A stretch of 64,000 nucleotides of DNA from CAZQVA01 sp964596685 (GCA_964596685.1 CAZQVA010000003.1:1-64000); one strand, 5' to 3'. Shown: positions 1-10,014, counted from the stretch's first letter. Numbers and translations are program-made. The notes: generated from the sequence alone by a model not told the origin.

Positions 1-360
1 ACCTCCGATGAACGCGATGACTATGTTGAAATCCGTCAAAAGAACACCCCACAAGGCGTAGAAGCGTCTATGAAATATGAAGAGCTAGAAGATGCACATC
101 TTACAAACGCATTCCTTCTATCAAAAGAGAATACTTTGAGAGGCATTCTGCATATTGAAGGTATTCACAACTCCCCACTTTCTCTTTCACACATCCCTCC
201 AAGCGCTCTTATCAATAAATTCAAAATTACTAACAATCATGTCACCCTAACCTTTCAACAAGTGGGCCAAGCCACTACCCCACCACCAATAGAAATCGAT
301 GCTGATAAAATCTATTGGGAAAATATCCCCAACCTGCCTACTCTTCAAGTTGATTTGTGA
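1..360 (+). CDS. Unknown protein, C-terminal part (5' end outside window)
   Basis: The frame is open from base 1, with no stop before the TGA at 358-360, so this is the C-terminal 119 residues of a gene that begins upstream. The Met at 70 is internal and there is no need to start there. The visible part is soluble, contains no membrane segment and no motif I recognise, and ends in ...PNLPTLQVDL. Its stop overlaps the GTG start of the acetyltransferase that follows (GTGA), so the two are probably co-transcribed and translationally coupled. No function can be assigned. Confidence 0.7.
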   Translation, partial: TSDERDDYVEIRQKNTPQGVEASMKYEELEDAHLTNAFLLSKENTLRGILHIEGIHNSPLSLSHIPPSALINKFKITNNHVTLTFQQVGQATTPPPIEIDADKIYWENIPNLPTLQVDL

Positions 361-881
361 ATAATATACAAAACCCCATTTATATCCGTGCACTAAACCA
401 GAGCGATTGGCTTGACTGGAGGACCCTTCGATTAGAGGCCTTAAGAACTACTCCAGAAGCCTATGGATCCTCATTTGAAGAGGAATCAGCATGGTCAGCA
501 TGGGAATTTCAAGCTTGTATAAGGCGCAATACTCTCTTTGGTGCTTTTTTCCATGACACACTCGTAGGTGGCGCTGGGTTTTTCATTCATTCACCTCTTA
601 AAACACGCCATAAAGGTGTCATGTGGGGAGTCTATGTACAACCAGCATATCGACAGCAGGGTCTTGCTGGTCGTTTAATAGAAACAGTCATCGCGCATGC
701 AAAAAATTGCTTGGAGCAATTACATCTAACATGTGTTACCACGAATCATATTGCCTTCAGCCTCTATCAAAAATATGGCTTTCAGCTCTACGGCACAGAA
801 CCCAACGCTATTAAAGTCGGCGACATCTACTATGACGAGTATTTGATGGCACTTAACTTTGGCCTCTTGCCCAAAAATTAA
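357..881 (+). CDS. GNAT-family N-acetyltransferase
   Basis: A 174-residue protein of the GCN5-related N-acetyltransferase fold, which moves an acetyl group from acetyl-CoA to an amine of a small molecule or protein. Motif A, the pyrophosphate-binding loop, is clear at residues 89-112: a beta strand VMWGVYVQP followed by RQQGLA, which matches Q/RxxGxG/A. Motif B lies near residues 130-142 (NHIAFSLYQKYGF). The GTG start at 357 overlaps the upstream stop, which indicates coupling to the upstream gene. The substrate cannot be told from the sequence. Confidence 0.85.
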   Translation: MNNIQNPIYIRALNQSDWLDWRTLRLEALRTTPEAYGSSFEEESAWSAWEFQACIRRNTLFGAFFHDTLVGGAGFFIHSPLKTRHKGVMWGVYVQPAYRQQGLAGRLIETVIAHAKNCLEQLHLTCVTTNHIAFSLYQKYGFQLYGTEPNAIKVGDIYYDEYLMALNFGLLPKN

Positions 882-963
882 CGCAATACGCCAGTTCTTC
901 GGCAAGTAATTTTTAAGCTATAGAGTCTTTTTACTAATTAGATAGAGACGCACGAAGGACCAC

Positions 964-1026
964 GCGAGCTTTGCTCGCTAGCATGACCTTTTAGGTCACG
1001 CTCCAACCTCAGGTTGGGTCATGACC
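964..1026. repeat. Cluster of four short perfect palindromes
   Basis: Within the 281-bp gap after the acetyltransferase gene four hairpin-forming units follow each other: 964-978 (6-bp stem GCGAGC, loop TTT), 986-1000 region (TGACCT/AGGTCA around 985-998), 1003-1017 (7-bp stem CCAACCT, one-base loop) and 1017-1026 (GGTCATGACC, no loop). The block is GC-richer than its surroundings. It could be a terminator array, a REP-like element or the end of a decayed mobile element. No T-run follows directly. Confidence 0.6.
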
Positions 1027-1162
1027 AGAAGATGAATCGCCTTTAGACATTGTAAGGGCATTTACGCAACAACGCCCCGATAAAGTCATTCAAAATTGAT
1101 GGATTTATTTCCAGTTTTGTACATCATTTACCCTATCCTCTTTTCTTTTAAGGGCTCAATTT

Positions 1163-1849
1163 ATGCGTTTAATATTTCTAATCCTGATGATAGTCATCAC
1201 ACCTGCTATCATGGCAGCTGAACACAAAGACGTTCAAAGCGTTCGACCAATGCCTGACCCCGCAATGACTGCTAAAATCCAACAACTCGTCTGCGTACTC
1301 CTTCGCGAAGCAAAAGCAAGCGCCCTCAAAGTCGACAATACTTTGCAAAAGATCGGAAAGGAGTTCCGCGACCTGAATCATCTCAATGGAATCTCGACAA
1401 AGGATCAAGTTAGAGAGCGTCAATTTGCTGTTAAGCAATTAGAAGATGCTTTGACTCAAGTGGAACAGGAGGCTCATGCCGACCTTGAAAAGTTATCACA
1501 ACTTATGACCAGTTATGCGGAGAACGAAGGAGTGTATCAGGAACAAGTCACTACATTATTGCAGATGGTCACCATGTCAAATCCGTGCATTGATCAGTAT
1601 ATTGCCGCTCAAAAAAACCTAATAACAAGTTATTATAATATCTTGTCATTCTTGCTAAAACACCCATTTGAGTGCACTAGTACCTCTATCTGTTTTTCAT
1701 CTCCATCCGAGCAAGAAGCCTTTAATCAACTGCTTGCTAAGTGGCATGCATGTGAATCAAAGAAAGAGGAAGCCGTGAAATGCTTACTCCTGCATAAACA
1801 GCTGATACAGACTCGATTTGCTTTGATGGAAGGTATGATTGCCATGTAA
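1163..1849 (+). CDS. Exported helical protein, function unknown
   Basis: A 228-residue protein with a typical Sec signal peptide (residues 1-18, MRLIFLILMIVITPAIMA, cleavage likely before AEHKD). The mature part is almost all helix, rich in Lys, Glu, Gln and Leu, and probably forms a coiled coil between residues 35 and 115 (for example around KQLEDALTQVEQEAHADLEK). Four Cys residues in the second half (in CIDQY, ECTSTSIC and CESK) suggest disulphides in the periplasm. I recognise no family. It sits alone between an untranslated gap and a separate membrane-protein gene. Confidence 0.7.
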   Translation: MRLIFLILMIVITPAIMAAEHKDVQSVRPMPDPAMTAKIQQLVCVLLREAKASALKVDNTLQKIGKEFRDLNHLNGISTKDQVRERQFAVKQLEDALTQVEQEAHADLEKLSQLMTSYAENEGVYQEQVTTLLQMVTMSNPCIDQYIAAQKNLITSYYNILSFLLKHPFECTSTSICFSSPSEQEAFNQLLAKWHACESKKEEAVKCLLLHKQLIQTRFALMEGMIAM

Positions 1850-1997
1850 AGAAAGTGTAAAAATCAAGGTGCAAAGAAAAAAAAATTGCACCTCTTTCAA
1901 TACACTAAAAACAACAATTACAGAAAATACAATAGATATTTAAATAGAATTAATACAAAAAAAATGTATAATTTGAGGAAAACGGAGTAGATGTAAA

Positions 1998-3503
1998 ATG
2001 ACCAGCAAATCTACAACTCACATCCCCATGACCCCTATTAAGGCTTATGAGGTACAGATCAATGAAGGAAGTCCTCAGAAAAAATCTGCTCGATTTAGTG
2101 GTTATTGCACATCGCTCAGCGCTCATTTAAAGTCTTCAGCCCAACGTATAGCTAAAGTCGCAATAGCGGTCATTGAAAGCCCCAAAGCAGCCTGTGCCCT
2201 TGCCGTAAGTTCTGCTGCCGGTCTTGCAGCATCCTACTATACTGGCGATACCACCGGCCTCTTCCCACTTTACCTCTGCGTTGGACTTGGCGTTCAACGT
2301 TTTCTGGACACATTTCCTCTACTCGAAAATGCCAACGGAGAACTCCCCCTCATTGAGAATGAGACCCCACAGTCAAGCGCCTCTGCATTCCGCCGCTTTA
2401 CCGACCACGCCATCCGTACGGCCCTATACACTGAACGCTACCTCGCCTACGAGATCCATGCATTGGCCTTAGATGGCATATATGCAGGTATTATTACTCC
2501 GTTAGTTGCCCCATTACTTGGTGTACAAATCTCTGTGCTGCTCACTTCTGCAAAACATTATCTGAGCAATGCAGAACAAGGGCGTGAGGCCTGGCAACGT
2601 GTTAGTGACTTCTTTGCTTCTCAACCAGCGGAAACTCGTTTACAGTTCTTAAAACATCACTTAGGCGAGGCCTCTCTTGGCCTATGTATACTGGCCTCTG
2701 CTGTTACCTTGTCAGCGCTTGTTAATGCAGATTCCATTTCTTCAGATGAGTTGATTTGCGCCAGAAATTTAGCTTGCTTTCTGGCAGGAATCATGGAAGG
2801 AGGATTTTTAGCTCAAAGTGCTTTTAAATTGAAATTACACGCTATATCAAGTAGCTCACCATTAAGCAAAATAGTTTCAAAAATCACCATGACGGCCATA
2901 GAACATCCTGGAGCTTTTCTAGCCACAATTTTTGCACATCCACCAAGTTCAGCTATTCTCACTTCCACTCTTCTTGGCGTCACTGCAGGGTTAGATTTTA
3001 AAAGACAAACTATCCGCAAGTATTTAGATAATACAGCGAAACCATTCAATCTGCATCAACAACCTAATACAGAAAAGACAGCTCTTTCTGTGCGTACTTT
3101 TTGTCAGCAAAACTGGCTGCGTTGCCTTCTAACTCCTGGAATTGTAACATCTGCATACTTAGCTTCACTTACACCTGCATTACAGCCCTATACTTCCGCA
3201 CTCTTGACTGGACTATCACAATATTATCTAAAAAAAATCGCACGCGCCGTTCACCACAACATAACACTACCTGAAAATATCCGACAGGCAGCCAAGCTCT
3301 ACATTGATACCAGTGATAAATGTCAATTTGCTTCGCTAAGTTTTGCGACCCTTGTGGGAGTTTATATGCCATTTAGGGGAAGTCTTTTGGTCAATTGGGG
3401 AGTTCTTGGGTTTTTTTTGGGTAATTATCATGATAATTTTGAACAGGAGTCAGATTCAAAAGATCAACCACAACCCTCTTACGCTGTCGGTTTATCTTTA
3501 TAA
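1998..3503 (+). CDS. Multi-spanning membrane protein, function unknown
   Basis: A 501-residue protein with a polar N-terminus (about 50 residues, Lys/Ser-rich) followed by roughly seven to nine hydrophobic segments, for example near residues 58-100, 160-185, 228-246, 258-278, 300-335, 375-405 and 445-470. No known transporter motif is visible. The start at 1998 is preceded by GGAG at 1984. The AT-rich stretch 1900-1980 may hold the promoter. In chlamydiae such lineage-specific hydrophobic proteins can be inclusion-membrane proteins, but nothing here proves that. Confidence 0.65.
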   Translation: MTSKSTTHIPMTPIKAYEVQINEGSPQKKSARFSGYCTSLSAHLKSSAQRIAKVAIAVIESPKAACALAVSSAAGLAASYYTGDTTGLFPLYLCVGLGVQRFLDTFPLLENANGELPLIENETPQSSASAFRRFTDHAIRTALYTERYLAYEIHALALDGIYAGIITPLVAPLLGVQISVLLTSAKHYLSNAEQGREAWQRVSDFFASQPAETRLQFLKHHLGEASLGLCILASAVTLSALVNADSISSDELICARNLACFLAGIMEGGFLAQSAFKLKLHAISSSSPLSKIVSKITMTAIEHPGAFLATIFAHPPSSAILTSTLLGVTAGLDFKRQTIRKYLDNTAKPFNLHQQPNTEKTALSVRTFCQQNWLRCLLTPGIVTSAYLASLTPALQPYTSALLTGLSQYYLKKIARAVHHNITLPENIRQAAKLYIDTSDKCQFASLSFATLVGVYMPFRGSLLVNWGVLGFFLGNYHDNFEQESDSKDQPQPSYAVGLSL

Positions 3504-3565
3504 AAATCACCAAATAGTGTAAGTAATATTTTATGTTACTTACTTATAAGCAAGAGGCAGTGGTT

Positions 3566-3703
3566 ATGAAAAAACAAAAAAACACATCATTTGAACGCGA
3601 AAGAAAAACAAACCAATCCTTGTCACCTGCATCTAAGAGCAGGCTAAAAGATAAAACTGGCGGCGATGGACTGGAAAACCCTGGCGCAGGTCTCCCTTTC
3701 TAG
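3566..3703 (+). CDS. 45-residue basic microprotein
   Basis: A small open frame with a good ribosome binding site (AAGAGG at 3552-3557, 8-9 bases before the ATG). The first 30 residues are strongly basic and polar (MKKQKNTSFERERKT...), with a change to a glycine-rich, uncharged tail (TGGDGLENPGAGLPF). There is no signal peptide and no membrane helix. It lies alone between a membrane-protein gene and a convergent gene. The basic leader plus GG-containing tail resembles the layout of the second microprotein at 52920-53072, but the two do not align. Function unknown. Confidence 0.5.
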   Translation: MKKQKNTSFERERKTNQSLSPASKSRLKDKTGGDGLENPGAGLPF

Positions 3704-3746
3704 CGACACTAAACCGCTTTAGCAAATACCTCAATTAATACAAACT

Positions 3747-4301
3747 CTACTCTTCCCCCAGATCTATCTCATTGAAAACCTGAGAACCCTTTAACTTTGA
3801 GCTTTTCGAAGATGTAGCTATTTCCTCAGCCTCCTTCCAAGACTCATATCTAGGCTCATAATAGGAATTAGTTTTATTTGTACTAAAAAAACATAAGTAA
3901 TCATCTCTTAGATCGCAGCTCACCAATTCAATTGCATCTGGATTTTGGTCTTCATTTGGGAAAGATATCATCAACTCTATCCCAAAAAATGGATAATCTG
4001 AAAGATACGGCCTTAGAGGTTTTTCAGCATGAATGATGCATTGCAAACGATGTGCCATTCTTACAATAATAATTCTTGCATCATCTAAAGAAACGTGGCC
4101 ATTTGGAGCCTGGAAATCTAAATCAACTTCGTTGATACCTTTTAAGCGTCCTAGCCCAGCACCATAACATTTGAATCCCTGTTCCTTCATTTCAGCTATA
4201 AATTTGTTAATAGCTGTATTAATCAATTGCACTTCTTTTTCAGCTGCATCTATTCTTGAAAAACACAACACCATTACAATAAAGATAAAAATTAATCGCA
4301 T
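3747..4301 (-). CDS. Small exported protein downstream of the RHS gene; possible immunity protein
   Basis: I place the start at the ATG ending at 4301, which gives 184 residues and a clean signal peptide (MRLIFIFIVMVLCFSRIDA, cleavage before AEKEV); a frame-open Met 24 bases upstream would bury the signal behind eight polar residues. The stop of the 5.6-kb RHS gene is at 4304-4306, so the two genes touch and are surely one transcript. The mature protein is mixed alpha/beta with no recognised domain and an acidic C-terminus. By position and export it fits an immunity protein for the lipase-like tail of the RHS protein. That role is inference only. Confidence 0.65.
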   Translation of the reverse strand: MRLIFIFIVMVLCFSRIDAAEKEVQLINTAINKFIAEMKEQGFKCYGAGLGRLKGINEVDLDFQAPNGHVSLDDARIIIVRMAHRLQCIIHAEKPLRPYLSDYPFFGIELMISFPNEDQNPDAIELVSCDLRDDYLCFFSTNKTNSYYEPRYESWKEAEEIATSSKSSKLKGSQVFNEIDLGEE

Positions 4302-4303
4302 GG

Positions 4304-7300
4304 CTATCTTTTTCTCCCACTGCATTTCTGCTGATGTTTATTTACCATATGTTTCCCCAGATTTTTTAAAGCGGCTTCATAACTGCCGCCGAGGAAGGAG
4401 TGGTCCTTGATGGGAACGCCTTGCGAGAAGGAGCCGACGAACTCGATGTCGATTTGGCTGGCGTGGGGGAAGAAGATGCCGGCCAGTATGCCGAAGCAGT
4501 CGGTCCAGGGCACGGGGTCCCAGACGCTGACGAAGTTCTTTGCCTTCATGCCGTCGTACGAGGGGATCATGACAGCTGAGCCAAATGTGTAGATTTCTAA
4601 CATAGCGAGCTCCTCGGGGTTGAGTCGTTTCAAGGCAAGAGAGGTGATGAGGCCACCTTGGCTATGGGCACAGTGAATAATACGACCACCTCCTCCAACA
4701 CCTCCCATCTCTGCAATACAGGTACGCCAGTTTTGCACAAGTGCCTCCACAGGGTCAGTGGCCATGCCCATCTTATTACACACTGACTCCGCGAGGTCTA
4801 CAGCCGTCCCACTGGTAGCATTATAAGTATAATGTATCGGCACGCCAGCAAAGTAACCTGCAATCACAGCACTCATCTGGATGATATCCTCAAGTGAATT
4901 GTTCATGCCGTTACAAAATGTGTGCCTTATCTTATCACAACAACTGGTCCCTGAATAGGTATCATTTTTAGTGTGCTCCGTGACAAAGCTGGGAGCCGTT
5001 AAATCACCACGCGCAAGACGACAAAGGCCTACAAAGGGCAAAATACCCGCGTGAAATACCATCTTTTCCACACCCTTAAACAGAGCATCCCAACTAAACC
5101 CAAAGAGATTGCCTCCCCCCATAACCTGTAGGGTCATCTCTCCGAGCAACATCGCTATTCCTTTCAGAATCCCTTTAAAAGTCACTTTATAGAGGCCGAA
5201 AGGGTCAAAATAGGTCACTGGATTCCCAATGACATATGCATAGAGATTGACTCCATCGACAAGCCCTTCTGGGTCCTCGGTAATCCACCGCCCCATCCAC
5301 GGCGCATAATAGCGACGCCCAAAATAATAAAGCCCCGTCTCTTCATCGATACGCTTTGAAGAAAACCTCCATGGACTAAGGCATCTCTTAAGTGGTAAAC
5401 CCTCGCTATCAAACGCCTCACAGTCACCAAAGGCCGTATAGCGATACTGCTCCACAACCTCCTTCGTTGTGAAATTATAAAGGCCAACCACGGAACCGCG
5501 ATAGTCCTGCAAAGGCATATAAAGCGTGCCCTCTTTCCAGAACAATAAATTCGCACCCACCTCTGCTGGCGCTGTCATCAACCAACGCCACTCCTTTAGC
5601 TGTTTGTTTTCATCAAGCGTCCCCACCTCGCATTTATCGTCCCACAAATAGTATTCCAGCCACTCTTGTTGCCAAGATCCCTCAACCCATACGGCGTACT
5701 TCTTTTCTGTACGCCGATTAAGCGCATCATAACGCATCTCGGTGCGCCATTTTCCCGTCTCTTCAACAGCTACCAGCCTGTCGAGAGCATCGTAAGAGAA
5801 AAAGCGCCTCTGATTGCCCTCCTCCTGAATCAACAAATTGCCGTTTTTATCGTAAAAATAACTGCGATCACCCTGCTGTAACAACTGCTGCCGCTTATTG
5901 CTCTGCTCAATCGTATCATCCATCATGCGACGGTTGTGGAGTGAATCAAATGCATAAGTATGCTCTTTAACACCCTTCTCATAGATCACATGCCCTAAAT
6001 CATCGTATGTATAATGCTCCTCATAATGCCCAAGTCCATCCTCCATCACATAGCCATCGAGATGCCCACGCGCGTCATAGTTGCCGATTTTTTGCCTATG
6101 GTAAGCTGACGTTATCCCTGCGGGTCTACCCAAAATATCACATGGCGTGTCGATCGTTTCCTCGTTGATCGTATAACGCGTGATCCAGCTCTGCATCGAT
6201 CGATCTTCAATCTCTAGGTGATAACTTTGCGTATCTATCAACATATCAACTGCTTTCAGCCGATTTAACTCATACGTATACGTGCCTTGCATACCATATG
6301 AACTACGAAACTTAGCGCGCTCATCGAAGAGATTGTAGCCATAGCTATGCGTCCAACACCCCTTGAGAGATTCGAATAATTTATGACCGACCTGATTGTA
6401 TTTAAAAAAAAGATTTTGCTGATAAAGATTGTCGTCCATCGCAGTACATCTGCCACCTTCATCATACACAAAGGTATAATCGACAGCTTGAGCATCCCCA
6501 CCTTCTGAATAGAGGCGTGCCATCGAACCCAAATAGGTATACTCATGGATAAGATGCGTACCGTTTGGCAAACTTCTTATGTGTAACATCCCATTTTCAT
6601 CATAACTTTGATAGACGACCTTCTCATCAGGAGTCCCAACTGCATGCACCTCTTTTTCTAAACGATCGCCTGGCCCATATTTCCATGCATATACAATTTG
6701 ATCCGTTACCTGCCCATCAATCACCACGCTTTCAACTTGCACTACCTTCTTATGGGTCCCATTCCACTCACAACAACGCCTAGCAAGTAGCTTTCCAAAG
6801 GGACTTCTCTCCTCGACACACGCAATGTTACTGCCGGCATCATAGGTCGTAAGCGTCTGGTAACCAGCTGCATCGATCACTGTTGTCTGTGCGACATATT
6901 GCCCAAGCTCATTTGTAACTGTTGTATAATAGGTATGCTGCTCATGTCCGAGCGGATCAGTTACCTTGATAGTCCTTTTCTGTAGATCGTAGGCTACGCG
7001 TGTCGTAGCAATCACCCCCTCATCGATCAGACGGTGTGAGGCTACGCAATTGCCATATGCATCCCACTCATAGGTTGTCCGCTTCCATAATTTCCCCGTT
7101 TGATCGCGCTCCTCCTCGGCAAGAACATTACCCAGAAGATCTCTCTCACAGAAGTTCTCTAGATAGACCCAACAATTTCCTGTTCTCACACTACTTTGAC
7201 GCCCTTGCGCATCATAGAAATAACGCGTAAGACGTACCTCAAAAGTAGATTTTTCCTCTATTAAACGCCCTGCACCGTCATAAGAAAAATAAGTAATTAT

Positions 7301-9934
7301 ATACATCGTATCTTGCTGCTGCGTCCGATAGGGCCCTTTATAAGTGAAATTCAGGAACTTAAGACGCTTGCCTTGCGGATCAAAGGTCTCCTCCTTGACC
7401 ACTTGTCCTAAATAATCGTGTGTATACTGCGTATAGGAGCCATTTTTGTGAATATGTTTTGCCAATAACCCCGCAAGGGTGTATTCGAAATGCTCTTCTG
7501 TCCCATCCGGGTAATAAATACTGAGTGGACTACCAAGTGCATTAAACTTACGTCTTGTCTCATACCCATTGACGTCAACTTCAACCGTCACTCTACCTAA
7601 GAGGTCGTACGTTTTATGCTCTGTATGCGCGGTGAGCACTCCTGCATTTAAAATGGCCGGATAACGCGTCTCTGTACAGTGATTTAAGCAGTCATAACTA
7701 TACTCCGTCACATTACCATGTCCATTGCGATAGGCTGTACAGCGCCCCAAGGGATCCCATTCCCAACTCTCTACAATTTCCTCTTCATTCCCATATAAAG
7801 TGCGCTTGGAGACTAACCGATTTGCTCTGTCATACACTTGAAAAGATTCTATACCAGGAGTAGGACCGACCACATGAATTGCATTGCCAAAAGCATCATA
7901 TTCGTAGCTCTTGGTATATCCACGTGCATCTATCTCCTCAATAAGTTGGTTCTTCTCGTTATAACACCACGATAAGGTGTACAAAAAGGTTTCATCGCCA
8001 TCCCATATTTTTTCTTCTATACAGTTGCCGCGTCTATCATACTTATAATGATGCATCTCAAGTAGATGCTCTTGACCTTTTTCCCAATAGCAGACTCTCC
8101 TTACAGCTGGCAAACCCGCTGCAGAGCCCATTTTTACAGGCTCAATATATTCATGTGACCGTACCATGACATCTGCCATGCAGGCAGCATCGCAACTAGA
8201 GCCATCATCCTGAATATGCAATGTGGCAAATCCATCAGCATCGCGCACCCAAAATTCCCTAGCAAAGATCTTTCCTTGGTAACTACAGAACTTTTCCACC
8301 TCTAAATTAGTTCCCGGAAGATACTTGATCTCTGTTTTCACACCCAAAGGGTTGGTGGAAGAGGTCACTAAATTCAATCCATCATTTGTATAGGTGTAAT
8401 AAGTCACTTGTTCTTCAAGAGGCTTTTTTCCAGTAATCTCACCGATGAGATGCTCCTCTAGAACATTTCCCCGGTCATCGTAGACAAAAGATTTTTTTAA
8501 CATTCTCTTGCCAGAGGGATCGAGCCACTCCTTTGCCATGAGATTAGGCCCTTTGTATTCAAAACAAACCTTTCCCTTGGCACCCTCATATACGTCTTCG
8601 TAGGCAATTGACGCCAATCTTTCATCTTTTTTACGCCATTGATAGCGTGTTGTATGCCCAAGAGTATCCACCACCCGCGCTTCACCGATCTTATTCTCCC
8701 CACTGCCCAAGTAAGAGTAATAAAAGGCATGGGTCAACAACATTGTGCCATCTTGACCCAAAGGAGCTCTCTGTGCACATACGCGACCAAATTTCCACTC
8801 GGCATTGCTCTTGGCTTTAACATAGACGCGCTCTGCACCCACCTGGTTATACCCATCGACATAGTGCTGGATTTGTAATTCGCGCCCCCCTTGCATCTTT
8901 TTCGAAACGATGTGGGGATGGAAGTCCTTTGCGCCACAGCGAAAATAATCATATTCAAACTCTGTGCGCAGCAAATCTGTCCCCTCAACCGCAGTTAAGA
9001 AGTATTGTGGCTCTTTAGGAAACTTGGGGTGTTGCAGAACTTTAGTGTCGAAGAGATCAGTCGAAAGCGCATATTCATAGCGATATTCTCTGCCATCACT
9101 CGTTTCAATCGTAAAGTTGGGGGAATCTATGGATTTTTTTAATTGCCAAGAGGCCACCTCATTTCCTGTCGGCGTTTTAAGTACTGCACTAATCACCCTC
9201 CCTTCTGCATCGTGACCATAATCCACAGTCCATCCATTGGGCCTTTTTTCAAAGGAAATCCGACGGAGATATTCATAACGGCGCCTTGTCCAACTCTTTT
9301 CTTTTTCTTTTTTTTCAATGACTCCTTTAGCACAGGAATAATGACACACAGTACCGTTACCAAAGGTCACCTGCATGGGCACCTGCTCGGAAAAGGGCGC
9401 AAAAAAGGTGAGATTTCTTAAATCTGTTCTGCCCGATAATACCCCCGCTGAAGCATTGGTAAACCCCTTTTTCTGAATAGGTTTTGCAAGGTGCAACGTA
9501 ATGGATTTGAGAGGTTTATTGGACCCATAATAGGGCAAGGGGCTGCCATAGGGATCAGCAACCCACATACACTCCTCCGTTGGGCCATTTTTATCGCGCC
9601 AAATATATTCTCCATAGGCGTACAAATAAGGATTCATGGCACCTTTGACGCGATCCTTGTCAATAAATGTTGACCCTTCACTACTCCTTTTCCAGCGCAA
9701 TGTATCTGTACGCCCCAAGATAAAATCAAAAGTCTCCTCAGAATAGCCTCCGTGAATCACACCTACTGAATGTGGCGTCCATCCTGAAGGATCCCCTTCA
9801 CATGTAGCTGAAACGCCACTGATATCGCTCTCGGATGAGGTGTCGGATTCATTGATTTCATCGATAGAGGCAAACGAAGAGAAAATCAATGCAAGTAAAG
9901 CTATACTTAGATATTTTAATAATGATTTGCGCAT
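4304..9934 (-). CDS. Giant RHS/YD-repeat protein with C-terminal lipase-like domain
   Basis: A 1,876-residue protein. Residues 1-24 form a signal peptide (MRKSLLKYLSIALLALIFSSFAS). From about 180 to 1,530 it is made of YD repeats (many Y.YD..G and YDA.GR motifs), which fold into a hollow beta cocoon in RHS toxins. The conserved RHS core end is present near residues 1530-1580 (YYFGRRYYAPWMGRW, then DPFGLY). After this boundary, where RHS toxin domains normally begin, come about 295 residues with hydrophobic stretches and a nucleophile elbow AHSQGG near residue 1756, a later Asp (SVWDPVPWTD) and a His (KDHSFLGG), in the order of an alpha/beta-hydrolase triad. This tail resembles a chlamydial domain of unknown function (I think DUF687). 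Likely a secreted or surface toxin or effector. The next gene downstream may encode its immunity protein. Confidence 0.85.
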   Translation of the reverse strand: MRKSLLKYLSIALLALIFSSFASIDEINESDTSSESDISGVSATCEGDPSGWTPHSVGVIHGGYSEETFDFILGRTDTLRWKRSSEGSTFIDKDRVKGAMNPYLYAYGEYIWRDKNGPTEECMWVADPYGSPLPYYGSNKPLKSITLHLAKPIQKKGFTNASAGVLSGRTDLRNLTFFAPFSEQVPMQVTFGNGTVCHYSCAKGVIEKKEKEKSWTRRRYEYLRRISFEKRPNGWTVDYGHDAEGRVISAVLKTPTGNEVASWQLKKSIDSPNFTIETSDGREYRYEYALSTDLFDTKVLQHPKFPKEPQYFLTAVEGTDLLRTEFEYDYFRCGAKDFHPHIVSKKMQGGRELQIQHYVDGYNQVGAERVYVKAKSNAEWKFGRVCAQRAPLGQDGTMLLTHAFYYSYLGSGENKIGEARVVDTLGHTTRYQWRKKDERLASIAYEDVYEGAKGKVCFEYKGPNLMAKEWLDPSGKRMLKKSFVYDDRGNVLEEHLIGEITGKKPLEEQVTYYTYTNDGLNLVTSSTNPLGVKTEIKYLPGTNLEVEKFCSYQGKIFAREFWVRDADGFATLHIQDDGSSCDAACMADVMVRSHEYIEPVKMGSAAGLPAVRRVCYWEKGQEHLLEMHHYKYDRRGNCIEEKIWDGDETFLYTLSWCYNEKNQLIEEIDARGYTKSYEYDAFGNAIHVVGPTPGIESFQVYDRANRLVSKRTLYGNEEEIVESWEWDPLGRCTAYRNGHGNVTEYSYDCLNHCTETRYPAILNAGVLTAHTEHKTYDLLGRVTVEVDVNGYETRRKFNALGSPLSIYYPDGTEEHFEYTLAGLLAKHIHKNGSYTQYTHDYLGQVVKEETFDPQGKRLKFLNFTYKGPYRTQQQDTMYIITYFSYDGAGRLIEEKSTFEVRLTRYFYDAQGRQSSVRTGNCWVYLENFCERDLLGNVLAEEERDQTGKLWKRTTYEWDAYGNCVASHRLIDEGVIATTRVAYDLQKRTIKVTDPLGHEQHTYYTTVTNELGQYVAQTTVIDAAGYQTLTTYDAGSNIACVEERSPFGKLLARRCCEWNGTHKKVVQVESVVIDGQVTDQIVYAWKYGPGDRLEKEVHAVGTPDEKVVYQSYDENGMLHIRSLPNGTHLIHEYTYLGSMARLYSEGGDAQAVDYTFVYDEGGRCTAMDDNLYQQNLFFKYNQVGHKLFESLKGCWTHSYGYNLFDERAKFRSSYGMQGTYTYELNRLKAVDMLIDTQSYHLEIEDRSMQSWITRYTINEETIDTPCDILGRPAGITSAYHRQKIGNYDARGHLDGYVMEDGLGHYEEHYTYDDLGHVIYEKGVKEHTYAFDSLHNRRMMDDTIEQSNKRQQLLQQGDRSYFYDKNGNLLIQEEGNQRRFFSYDALDRLVAVEETGKWRTEMRYDALNRRTEKKYAVWVEGSWQQEWLEYYLWDDKCEVGTLDENKQLKEWRWLMTAPAEVGANLLFWKEGTLYMPLQDYRGSVVGLYNFTTKEVVEQYRYTAFGDCEAFDSEGLPLKRCLSPWRFSSKRIDEETGLYYFGRRYYAPWMGRWITEDPEGLVDGVNLYAYVIGNPVTYFDPFGLYKVTFKGILKGIAMLLGEMTLQVMGGGNLFGFSWDALFKGVEKMVFHAGILPFVGLCRLARGDLTAPSFVTEHTKNDTYSGTSCCDKIRHTFCNGMNNSLEDIIQMSAVIAGYFAGVPIHYTYNATSGTAVDLAESVCNKMGMATDPVEALVQNWRTCIAEMGGVGGGGRIIHCAHSQGGLITSLALKRLNPEELAMLEIYTFGSAVMIPSYDGMKAKNFVSVWDPVPWTDCFGILAGIFFPHASQIDIEFVGSFSQGVPIKDHSFLGGSYEAALKNLGKHMVNKHQQKCSGRKR

Positions 9935-10014
9935 AATTTGATAAATTAGAATTTAAAATGCGGGCATTCTAAGCAAATGTCCAGATCGGGAGCAAGCAAT
10001 TTTTGCCGTAAACG

